A DNA stretch of 64,000 bases, from NCBI GenBank assembly GCA_013397075.1, contig VWZS01004362.1, positions 78,768-142,767 of the forward strand, written 5' to 3'. The position numbers were made by a program, and so were the translations under genes. Below, piece by piece: positions 10,425 to 18,314 of the stretch; position 1 is the stretch's first letter, and each line of letters starts with the position of its first letter. This DNA comes from Rhabdornis inornatus. Its lineage: Eukaryota > Chordata > Aves > Passeriformes > Rhabdornithidae. Under the pieces are notes generated by a model. The model did no database searches. It saw nothing but the letters and a program-made list of their open reading frames with translations, and was not told the origin of the DNA.

Positions 10425-11148
10425 GCATCTCCTCTGCCCACGTGCAGCCCCAGGTGCTGCTGGTGTCCCTTTGTCAACCCTCTGCTGGATCCACCGCAGT
10501 AGACAGGGCACAAATGCTGTGATTACTGTGATGACAATTAGTACATACGTGCTTATTTCTAAGAAGTTATTTTTATAATGGAGTGAGGCTTAGTTAATTA
10601 GACAGACAATTTAACTGTGCCTCTTTTTCGACTTTGAGTTTGGTTATATTTTTTTTGTGATTGTTGCATGCTCTTGTGCATAGATACTGAACGATTGGAA
10701 AGGTTTATGCAACACATTCCACCAAAACCTTTGCATTTATGCTCATTTACTAACAAAAGGCTCCAGGGTCCCAACATCCCTCACCTGATGTCTCTTATGC
10801 ATAGGTACTGAATGATTAGAAGGGTTTATGCAACACATTCCATCAAAACCTTTACATTTAGGTTCCTGTACCAACAAAAGGCTCCAGGGGTTCCAACATC
10901 CCTTACCTGATGTCCCCCAGGACGGCGATGGTGACGCCCAGGGCCAGCCCGTGTGCCAGGGCAGGCTGCAGCCTCCCAGTGCCCCCCGAGTCCTCCAGCA
11001 CAGCCAGGCAGCCCACGAAGATGAAGAGGGCAGTGCCCAGCAGCTCTGCCACGCAGGGCTGGATGTGCAGCTCGTACCAGTGCAGCTGGGAGGGTTTGGG
11101 CTTCACCTCCATGTCCAGCACATCCAGCACAGGGCAGGGAGCAGCCAT
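6599..11148 (-). CDS. AQP8: Aquaporin-8 (complete, five coding exons)
   Basis: Membrane channel of the aquaporin-8 group, which in other vertebrates passes water, ammonia and hydrogen peroxide in plasma and inner mitochondrial membranes. Joined exons 11148-10907, 8519-8393, 7556-7342, 7103-6969 and 6641-6599 give 253 residues (human about 261). All introns are GT-AG and all phases close. The first pore motif is SGGHFNPAVS with NPA at residues 86-88. The second is SGACMNPARAF with NPA at 204-206. His66 in the second membrane helix and Arg207 after the second NPA fit selectivity-filter positions of AQP8, and Cys202 sits just before the second NPA. Membrane segments such as VAELLGTALFIFVGCLAVL are clear. 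The start is the first ATG of the exon, giving a short cytosolic N-terminus. The gene lies tail-to-tail with nothing visible below it and downstream of LCMT1 on the same strand, as in mammals. Orthology is inferred from the recalled human protein and synteny. Confidence 0.94.
6969..7103 (-). CDS. AQP8: AQP8 coding exon 4 (second NPA)
   Basis: Acceptor TGTTCCAG|GGGTGG, donor GGTCAG|GTACGT. Encodes residues 196-239, including SGACMNPARAFGPA and the sixth membrane helix (WAGPMVAALLVGVLV). Confidence 0.93.
7342..7556 (-). CDS. AQP8: AQP8 coding exon 3
   Basis: Acceptor CCCCGCAG|GCTGTGG, donor GGCAGG|GTGAGC. Encodes residues 124-194 and two bases of Gly195: the extracellular loop with an NAS glycosylation-like site (HFRNASGG), and the fourth and fifth membrane helices (AALVAEIVLSSFLMLVVCMG). 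Confidence 0.93.
8098..8340. repeat. Minisatellite in AQP8 intron 2, 57-bp higher-order unit
   Basis: Monomers of 10-11 bp (CAGTCCCTGTT, CAGTCCATTTT) are organised in a 57-bp larger unit: GTCCCCCAG marks recur at 8,151, 8,208 and 8,265. It begins about 50 bp inside the intron from the exon 2 donor and does not contain that donor. Confidence 0.88.
8393..8519 (-). CDS. AQP8: AQP8 coding exon 2 (first NPA)
   Basis: Acceptor GTTCCAG|CGGAGG, donor GGCAAAG|GTACCG. Encodes GGHFNPAVSLGVC through GAGLAK (residues 82-123): the first NPA half-helix and the third membrane helix. It ends in phase 0. Confidence 0.93.
9183..9425 (+). mobile_element. CR1 LINE 3' fragment
   Basis: Contains GAGCAGCTGTGGCTGCCC, TCCCTGCCATGGCAG and a terminal AACCCAAACCATTTC, the usual 3' end of avian CR1 elements, in sense orientation. 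It lies in AQP8 intron 1 and is heavily 5'-truncated. Confidence 0.85.
10072..10142 (-). mobile_element. CR1 LINE 3' end, short fragment
   Basis: ATAAAATCACAGTGTTTGGGCTGGAAGGGCCCTTAA resembles the reverse complement of a CR1 terminus (the first 20 bases carry the match). About 70 bp survive. Confidence 0.6.
10367..10428. repeat. (CAG)n / (CTG)n microsatellite in AQP8 intron 1
   Basis: About twenty GCA triplets interrupted by CGG and GAA units. It is intronic, so it encodes nothing despite open frames of poly-Ala, poly-Ser and poly-Cys. Confidence 0.92.
10500..10678. other. AT-rich segment in AQP8 intron 1, candidate regulatory element
   Basis: Complex AT-rich DNA with GATTACTGTGATGACAATTAG, AGTTAATTAGACAG and GATTGTTGCAT-like motifs (given in part). 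It lies between the CAG microsatellite and the duplicated exon 1 donor. It does not look like CR1 or a simple repeat. An enhancer role is only a guess. Confidence 0.3.
10678..10919. repeat. 121-bp tandem duplication spanning the AQP8 exon 1 donor
   Basis: Two copies, 10,678-10,798 and 10,799-10,919, roughly 85 percent alike by eye. Both share GCATAGRTACTGAA, GGTTTATGCAACACATTCCA and ACAAAAGGCTCCAGGG. The exon-proximal copy contains the real donor (GACATCAG|GTAAGG). The distal copy carries an equivalent GACATCAG|GTGAGG whose boundary would be at 10,785. About eight exonic bases are included in the duplicated unit. Confidence 0.9.
10907..11148 (-). CDS. AQP8: AQP8 coding exon 1
   Basis: Encodes residues 1-80 plus two bases of Ser81: the cytosolic N-terminus, the first membrane helix and most of the second (AHGLALGVTIAVLGDI). 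The donor is CATCAG|GTAAGG. This donor is duplicated 122 bp downstream in the intron. Confidence 0.92.
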
Positions 11149-11400
11149 GGGGCACCAGGAGCCAGCCCGGGCTGGGGGATGCTGGAGGCACAGCCTGGAT
11201 GGGCAGCACCCAGAGCTCTCAGCAGGGACCCCAGGAGGCTGCCAGGCTCCCCCTGACTGTCTGAAGAGGCAGCTCGGGATGGGAGGCTCTAAATACAGAT
11301 TGGATTTGCATCGCTAAGGAAAAAAAAAAGGGGTCATAAAAGCTGTAGGGCCGGCCCCCAGGGATATCAAAGCTCGTTATCACGGCCAAGCCTTGGTTCA
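11149..11400 (-). promoter_or_regulatory. AQP8: Likely AQP8 upstream/promoter region
   Basis: The sequence just upstream of the AQP8 start has no CpG island. It holds an octamer ATTTGCAT at 11,304-11,311, a TATTTA-like element (minus strand, around 11,290-11,296), a GATA site (TTATC near 11,379) and TATCAAAG. This would suit a tissue-restricted promoter. The transcription start cannot be fixed from sequence alone. Confidence 0.35.
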
Positions 11401-11587
11401 AAGCTTGGGGGTTTTTTTCCTCGGTTTTTTGCTGCTGTTGATGGTGTAGTTTTAGGGGGTTCTGCCAAAATTCAGAATGTCGTTCCTGCCATGCACACAT
11501 GGAGTGTGGCACCTGTGCCCAGCCCTGGGGCTTCTGTTGGAGATGCCAAAGAGCAGCACCCATGGGAACAGCTGATGCTGCCATCCC

Positions 11588-11815
11588 AGCATCCCAGACT
11601 GGCTCAGGTGGGAAGGGACCTCTAAGAAACTGGGACCATCCAGTGCCACCCATACCCTGGGCAGGGGCACCTTCCAATCTCCCCACCCAGCCTGGCCTTG
11701 GGCACTGCCAGGGATCCAGGGGCAGCCACAGCTGCTCTGGGCACCCTGTGCCAGGGCCTGCCCACCCTGTGGCTGAAGACCATCAGCCAGAATTCCTCTA
11801 AACCTCAGCCCACAT
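11588..11815 (-). mobile_element. CR1 LINE 3' fragment
   Basis: GGGAAGGGACCTCTAAG, CATCCAGTGCCACCC, CTGGCCTTGGGCACTGCC and GGCACCCTGTGCCAGGGC follow in the order of a reverse-complemented CR1 tail. Confidence 0.88.
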
Positions 11816-12904
11816 CCTGCCTGGATATGGGCTCTCAAATGAAGATGCAGGTGAGGGGGCCAAGGGATCCACCAGCCACCCCAAAAGCTGGCATTGATCA
11901 AACATTGATTAAACCCTCCCTAGATCCTGCTCATCCCAGCAGGGATCACTGCCTGGAACAGGTTCAGCCAGGGCAGGGGGAATAAGGGGGGACCCCAGGC
12001 ACCAGCATCTCACAACCCACAGCTCCCAGCACCAGCAGCAAGGGTTCCCCTGCTGGAGGGAACTGGGGAACCCGAGGGAGGGGCTGTAACTCGGGCTGGA
12101 GGAACCCAGATGTGGATGATCTTTGGAGTGTTGATTGCCAGGGATTCGTGGGACACATCCCCAGTGATGGGCACGGCCCGGGTGATCCCAGTGCAGCTCC
12201 CTGGGGCAGCAGGAATGTGCCCACGCTGCAGGCAGGGACCAGCCCAGCCCTGCAGGGATGGGCTCTGCAGCCTTGAGCAACTCCTGCAGCCCCGTGTTTG
12301 TGGTGCTGGCTGGGGATTGGGGTTTATAGGAACTCTTCTCCCTCGTCAGCTGAGTAAAGAACACCACGGTGGTTTATGATGTTGTCACAAGGCACTGGGG
12401 ATGGGAAGGAAATTTCCACTTGCCTGTCTCTGTGGCCACACCACAGACAAGGGTCAGGCAGGAGAATCCCAGCAAAGGCACCTCTCCATGAGCCCTCATC
12501 AGCCCAATTCCCCTCCCAAGAGCTTGATTCCTACAGTCAGGAGGTCTTGGCATCAGCTTGGAGAGATCACTGGGATGTGGAGAGTGAGAGCTGGGTTTGC
12601 CTGGTCTTTGGGGCCCCCAGGAACCCCTGGAGCTGTGGGACAGGGAAATACTGATTCAATCCTGTCAGCTCCCAGGGCCAGCTTCCAGCAGGTCCATGGA
12701 ATCCATCTGGCACCAGGGCTCCCAGCATGACCAGCAGTGCTCCTTTGGGAAGAATTCTAACTTGGGCAGAAGGAATCCAGATTTCATTTCTTTTTGGGGT
12801 GCTTATGATGTGAGATTAATGTAACACATATCCAGATTTCAGCTGGTCCTTCCTTGCAGCAGCTCCCACGGTGCCACACAGGCACTGCCAGGACCTGAGC
12901 TGGC

Positions 12905-13147
12905 CCAGATGCCAGATCTCAGATCCCAGATCGCAGATCCTAAATCTCGGATCCCAGATCCCAGATCTTGGATCCCAGACCCCACATCCAAGATCCCAGA
13001 TCCAAGATCTCAGATCCCAGATCCAAGATCTCAGATCCAAGATTCCAGATTCCAGATCCCAGATCCTGGATCCCAGACCCCAGATCCCAGATCCCAGATC
13101 CCAGATCCCAGATCCCAGATCCCAGACCCCAGATCCCAGATCCCCAG
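12905..13147. repeat. 7-bp (CAGATCC)n minisatellite
   Basis: About thirty degenerate CAGATCC/AGATCTC units. The 7-bp period keeps frames open in all three phases. It runs into a 78-bp segment (about 13,143-13,216) repeated imperfectly at 13,220-13,290 across a single N at 13,217. Confidence 0.9.
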
Positions 13148-13216
13148 CGCCACCAGCAGCACAGGTGAGCCTCAGGAGTCCCAGGAGCGCACCAGGGTGT
13201 CCATTGCAGGGTGCCC

Positions 13217-13217
13217 N
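13217..13217. other. Single-N assembly join
   Basis: An isolated N separates two imperfect copies of a segment containing CCAGYGCCACCAGCAGCAC. Similar single Ns occur at 2,861, 35,234 and 36,078. They look like contig joins inside repeats, so array lengths here are minimum or arbitrary values. Confidence 0.7.
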
Positions 13218-13304
13218 TCCCAGATCCCCAGTGCCACCAGCAGCACGGGTGAGCCCCAGGAGTCCCAGGAGCGCTCCCTGGGCAGGGAAGAGGCAGCAGG
13301 GTGC

Positions 13305-13762
13305 CCAGTGCAGGGTGCCCAGAGCAGGGTGCTCATTGCAGGGTGCTCAGGGCAGGGTGCCCAGAGCAGGGTGCTCATTGCAGGGTGCTCAGGGCAGGGT
13401 GCCCAGAGCAGGGTGCTCATTGCAGGGTGCTCAGGGCAGGGTGCCCAGAGCAGGGTGCTCATTGCAGGGTGCTCAGGGCAGGGTGCCCAGAGCAGGGTGC
13501 TCATTGCAGGGTGCTCAGGGCAGGGTGCCCAGAGCAGGGTGCTCATTGCAGGGTGCTCAGGGCAGGGTGCCCAGAGCAGGGTGCTCATTGCAGGGTGCTC
13601 AGGGCAGGGTGCCCAGAGCAGGGTGCTCATTGCAGGGTGCTCAGGGCAGGGTGCCCAGAGCAGGGTGCTCATTGCAGGGTGCTCAGGGCAGGGTGCCCAG
13701 AGCAGGGTGCTCATTGCAGGGTGCCCAGAGCAGGGTGCTCATTGCAGGGTGCCCAGGGCAGG
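13305..13762. repeat. 42-bp minisatellite, about ten near-identical copies
   Basis: The unit contains GGTGCCCAGAGCAGGGTGCT and CATTGCAGGGTGCTCAGGGC. The first full copy starts near 13,315 and the last near 13,694, spaced 42 bp. The copies are almost identical, which means recent expansion or gene-conversion homogenisation. Internally it is built from 10-14 bp GCAGGGTGC submotifs. Being a multiple of three it opens frames of about 300 codons, which are not genes. Confidence 0.93.
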
Positions 13763-14554
13763 AGCTGCTGCCCCTCCTGGCACAGCAGCACTGCTGAGGC
13801 TGGTGCCACTGTGCCCACGCTCTGTGTCCCAACACAGCGGTGGCCTCGGAGCACGGCAAGGTCACAGCCCCACCGCAAGGATTAACCCCTGTCCTTGGCT
13901 TTTAAACATTTACCACTCCTGAGGGAGCAGGGGTGTTTGCCTGAGCCTTGCAGAGGAAATGCTCCACATTCAAAGGCATTGATTATTACTGAGCACAGGC
14001 CTGAAACAGCACAAAACAAAAGCACAGCCTTGAGGGAAGGGTTTCCCTTGGGTGGGAGCCTCAGCCTCAGCACCTGCCTGGCAGCCAGAGGTGCCAGGGA
14101 CATTAATTCCCCATTTCATGCCCTGCTCTGAGCAGCCTCTGCCCCTCACAGAGATGAAATCCTCAGCAGCAAGGTTTGCTCAATGAGATACACGGAGACT
14201 CTGCCCGTGGGAAAAGGCGTGGGGATGAGAACAGATAAATCTGTTCATATCAGCAGACACTTATTTTTGTCCTTGTTTGGGCTTGCACCGATTTGTTAGA
14301 TAAGTGACAATAGCAACTGTGTCAATTAGTACAGGAAGTGGTGGCACCAAACAAGCCAGGGCTTCCAAAAATACTTTTCAGGAATCACAGAGAACATTTT
14401 TCCTCATCCATGTACCTGTGCAGGAAGGCCAGAATAGCCCTGCTTTATCCACCCCCTGTGTTTCACTCCTCTCCTCATTTCACCCTGCAGATCTGCCACC
14501 TTTCCTTTGCTTTTCCACACAAACCAAAGCACCCAAATGAGGGGCTGTATAGAA

Positions 14555-14850
14555 ATCCACATTTGAGGGTTGGATCGTCTTGAATGTTCCTTCCAACCCA
14601 AACCATTCTGGGATTCTGTGACTGGGTGTTAACACTACTTGATGATGTTCTTTAGCATCTGCTTAAGTGTTTTTTGGAGTTTGGGTGGTTGGGTTTAGAA
14701 TCCCAGACTGGTTTGGGTTGGAAGGGGCACTGAAACCCACCTCTGCCAGGTCCTCCCCACCCTCCCAGGGAAGAATCTCATCCTAAAATCTGATCTAAGC
14801 CTCCTCTGTGTCACTTTGAAACCATTCCCCTTTTTCCTGTCACTCCATGC
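14555..14850. mobile_element. Two CR1 3' fragments in opposite orientation
   Basis: 14,555-14,625 ends TTCCAACCCAAACCATTCTG and reads plus. 14,697-14,850 begins CCCAGACTGGTTTGGGTTGG and reads minus, continuing into the AATCTGATCTAAGCCTCC type region further inside CR1. Confidence 0.75.
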
Positions 14851-15125
14851 TCTTGAAACGCTTCAAGTGCTCTCTGTGAATCGGCGCTGGTACATTTTAA
14901 AGACCAGAATTCTAGGTGATATCTCCATAAAACTGATTACAAAGTATTCTGGTGCTGCACAACGAGGTGCTGCAAGGAAACACCTCGGCAAACCCAGCAT
15001 CGGGGTCAGGTCTTTTAAAGAGCCATAAAGAATCCGAGCAGCTCCTCTGACACTGCCTTATCTCCCGGTGTTTATCTGGGAGCCGAGAGTCCCGGGATTA
15101 CACAACTGGAGCTGAAAGAGAACTT

Positions 15126-15177
15126 GCAGAATGATTTGCAGAATGATTTGCAGAAGGATTTGCAGAAGGATTTGCAG
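15126..15177. repeat. 12-bp tandem repeat, 4.3 copies
   Basis: GCAGAATGATTT twice, then GCAGAAGGATTT twice. It is short and intergenic. Confidence 0.85.
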
Positions 15178-16004
15178 CTCGTAGCTGTGGCACAGGTGAG
15201 GTGACCTCTGCCCCTTTCCAGAGCCCACGTTGTGTAAGAGTTTCCCTCCCTGTCGCTGTCTCAGTGCAGATGGAAATTTCCAGGGATCCTGGATGCAGAC
15301 TGAGCCGGGGAACAGGGACAGATCTGTGTCAGTTCTGCAGGCTCACGCTGGTGTTTGAGCTGGGAAAATAACCCTCCGAGTAGGATGAAGCCATTTAGAC
15401 CTTCATTCTGGTATTTCACACCCTTAATTCTGGTGTTTAGCATTAAAACCCACCAAGCTCCCACAGAAGGGATGGATGCTCCTGGTCCCACGCACTCCTG
15501 CACATCTTCCCTGCAATGACCTGGCTCCCTGGCTGTCCTGGCAGCCCATCCACATTTCCACCCTCAATAACCACGTTCTCCTGTGCCCCAGCAGCCCAGG
15601 GACTTGAAAAATTGTGTAAACTCGAAATGGGGAGCTGCTAACTCTGCAGAGGGGCTGGAACACGGTGCACTGAGCCAACCACTGCTCTTCATTCAGCTCC
15701 TAAAGCTGGGCAAGCCCTGCCAGGAACTAAATAATTAAACTTCCTGGAAGGCAGCTCCTTTTATCCGTGTTTGAAGAGCGAGCAGGCAATGCTCAGGGAT
15801 GGGTAACGTGGGTGGAACACGGGTGCAAGGATCCCAAAGCAAGGATCCCCAGCCAGGACTGAGTGTGGGCAGCCAGGACCGAGTGTGGGCAGCCAGGAGG
15901 AGCTCCTGGCTCCTGGCTCCTGGTGAACAATCGGTGCCAGGCAGGGATCACTGCCTCGTTTTGCCATGGACACAGCACCCAGCCTCCTCCTGAGCAGAGC
16001 TTCC

Positions 16005-16256
16005 CATTGCATTCCCCGTTCTGGGGAACCCATCCGGAGCAGGGCTCCTCTCCAGCTTCCCTGGGCATATTCCTGCCCTGGGAGGGTGGGCAGGCCCTGG
16101 TACAGGTGCCCAGAGATCCCTGGCAGTGTCCCAGACCAGGCTGGACAGGGCTTGGATCACCCTGGGACTGTGGGAGGTGTCCCTGCCATGGCAGGGGTGA
16201 CACTGGGTGGGATTTAAAGGCTCCTTCCAATCTAAACCACTCTGTGACTCTCAGGG
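16005..16256 (+). mobile_element. CR1 LINE 3' fragment
   Basis: Contains GGTGTCCCTGCCATGGCAGG and CTCCTTCCAATCTAAACCAC near its 3' end, in CR1 sense orientation. Confidence 0.87.
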
Positions 16257-17252
16257 AGGAATTTTCTGTCACCCCACCAGTACCAATCCCCCAGGAAAAA
16301 GGCCAGGCTGGAGCAGGAGCAGAGGCAGAGCCCCAGGGATCACACATCCCACAGCAGCAGAAGGCAGAGGGCTGGAACCTTCCTGCCTGGAAAAGCTTCC
16401 TGAGCCAGCAGCTTCTGCTCCAGCAGCACCCTCCACATCCAAACACTCCCTGGGGACAGCTGGAAGATTTATTTCTCTGTTTCAGTCAGCACAACCCTGA
16501 GCACTGGGCTGCCCACCCTGTCCTCCCCCAGCAGCTGCCAGGGATCCCAGCTCCTTTGATCCTGCTGGAACCCTGGAGCACAAGGTGACCCAATTTCCTC
16601 ACCACTGCTGCCAACACCCAGGGGAGGCTGTGACAGTTCCTGCAGGACTGATTTCCCTTCTCCCAGCTGGGAATGCAAAGGCAAACTGAGGCACTGTGGT
16701 TCCTCTCACCCCACAGCAGCAGCTCTGCTCCAGGGCCACATTCTCCCTTCGGGGGAGCAAATCACACAAAATAGAACTGATGAGCACCAGGATCTGCCTC
16801 ATGCTAGCAGAGACACTACTCCCAAACACAAAGGGATGAAACTGTGATTGAAGAGACACAAAAGGCTGATGGAGCCCAGGACATCTCTGCAATGAGCTGT
16901 GCTCAGATGAGAAGTGCACCAGCTCAGGGGGTGCTTCCCAGGTGGGAGCAGCTCCAAAGGAACAGATTTGGAGGTTCCAGGGCAGGGACAACTCCAGTTC
17001 CCACTCACAAAGATGCTACAGGAGGCTGAGGGAACGTGGTTCCAAAAGGGCTCTGGCCAAAATTAAACTGATAGAGAGTTCATGCAACTCTGAATTCCTC
17101 CTCTAATTCCCAAGGAATGAGCAGGGCAGTGTTGGTGCCTCTGGGCATGAGGGATGCTCAGGAATTAGTGACTCCTGCAGGGCAGAGGGGCTGTAGGGCT
17201 GTGCTTGGGCCATGGGGTTTGGGTTCATCCTTAACCCCTGAAGGTCATTCCA

Positions 17253-17425
17253 CAGGATCCCAGACTGCTTGGGTTGAAGGGACCTCAAAGCCCACCCAGT
17301 GCCACCCCTGCCAAGGCAGGGACATTTTCCACTATCCCAGGCTGCTCCAATCCCTGTCCAGCCCGGCCTTGGGCACTGCCAGAGATCCAGGAGCAGTCAG
17401 AGCTTTCCTTGGGCCTGCCAGCAAC
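17253..17425 (-). mobile_element. CR1 LINE 3' fragment
   Basis: Starts GATCCCAGACTGCTTGGGTT and continues through CCACCCAGTGCCACCCCTGC in the reverse-complement order of a CR1 tail. It lies just beyond the LCMT1 3' end. Confidence 0.85.
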
Positions 17426-17540
17426 TCCTCTAAAAAAATACTCCTGGTGAGGCACTGGGTGAGAGGAAAAATGTCACAAAACCAGGCAGAAACTGCTCAT
17501 TTCTAGCAAGTAAAACGAGACAAATTATAAATACTAAACA

Positions 17541-17546
17541 TTTATT
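17541..17546 (-). terminator. LCMT1: Alternative poly(A) signal AATAAA for LCMT1
   Basis: TTTATT on the plus strand, about 745 bases past the LCMT1 stop. It would serve a longer 3' UTR isoform. Confidence 0.35.
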
Positions 17547-17696
17547 ATTTTTCTCATAGGAAGGTTGCAAGATTCAATTTCAAACAACAGGACAAGGGCT
17601 TTCACTACTGTTGGGATTTTGTTTTGCTTCTTTTAAGGAGAAAGAGAGAAGGAGGAACTGGTGTAAAGATACTACCAGAAGCAGTGCAAATTGAGA

Positions 17697-17702
17697 TTTA
17701 TT
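17697..17702 (-). terminator. LCMT1: Likely poly(A) signal AATAAA of LCMT1
   Basis: The first AATAAA (TTTATT on plus) downstream of the LCMT1 stop, about 590 bases away. Cleavage would fall near 17,665-17,685, making a 3' UTR of roughly 0.6 kb. Confidence 0.55.
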
Positions 17703-18291
17703 TCTTTCTTCAGCATCCCGGTGCTGAAACCACGAGCTAAGCCCTTCCCAGTTAAATTGAGTCTATTTTCCAGTTCCTTGTACATCACTGAGCACAGCCA
17801 GGGCCCTCCTTCTCCTTCTCCTTCCCCTTCCCCTCCCAGAGCACCCAGCAGTGACAGCCCTGCGTGGCACCGAAGCCTGGGGAAGCCAACACGGTGACAC
17901 TTCATCCAAATGAGACCTGAAGAGAAGGAAAATGCACAGAATTCCCTCCCTGCCCAGGCAGGCACCCGTGCTGCAGCTCTCCTGTCACAAACACGTGTTA
18001 CACATCCACAAAAACACAGACAGGGAAATCAAAGAGTCCAAGAACATTTCACTTTCAGTTTGAAACTAAGGAAGGCAAGCTTGAAACAGGAGTTACTGAC
18101 ACCTTGTGCAAGTCCTGCTCACAGAAAATATTCCCTGGAACCACCCCAAGGCACCAGGCCTGTCCCAGCAGCAGCACCAGGAGCTGTCCCAGCCCCAGCC
18201 TGGGGCTGCCACGTGCAATTCCCATCCCTTCCATGTCCTGGCCTGAGCCAAGGCAGTCACGGGGCTCCCCAGGGCTCCCCTCCCTGCAGGC

Positions 18292-18314
18292 TCAGAAGTC
18301 GATGTTTGCCAGAC
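18292..18314 (-). CDS. LCMT1: LCMT1 coding exon 11 (C-terminus)
   Basis: Acceptor TTCACACAG|GTCTGG. Completes Gly316 and encodes LANIDF then TGA, against human LKEITY. It has only 23 coding bases; the exon continues as the 3' UTR to about 17,680. Confidence 0.85.

Larger units (their letters stand above)
11400..17520. other. Intergenic region between AQP8 and the LCMT1 3' end
   Basis: No gene is recognisable on either strand. It holds CR1 tails, the 7-bp and 42-bp arrays, a 12-bp array and AT-rich GATA-bearing stretches around 14,210-14,330 (AACAGATAAATC, TTAGATAAGTG) and 15,055-15,085 (CCTTATCTCC, TTTATCTGGG). The latter could be AQP8 enhancers, by inference from motif and position. Confidence 0.6.

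Noticed and set aside
10367..10428. (CAG)n as a polyglutamine coding tract
   Set aside because: It lies within AQP8 intron 1 and no exon on either strand includes it.
13305..13762. Possible CRISPR-like direct repeats
   Set aside because: The units are contiguous, without unique spacers, and the host is a vertebrate. It is a minisatellite.
12871..13922. 300-plus codon frames across the CAGATCC and 42-bp arrays
   Set aside because: The frames are open in several phases and on both strands, as expected for repeats whose unit lacks stops. There is no start context, splice logic or family similarity.
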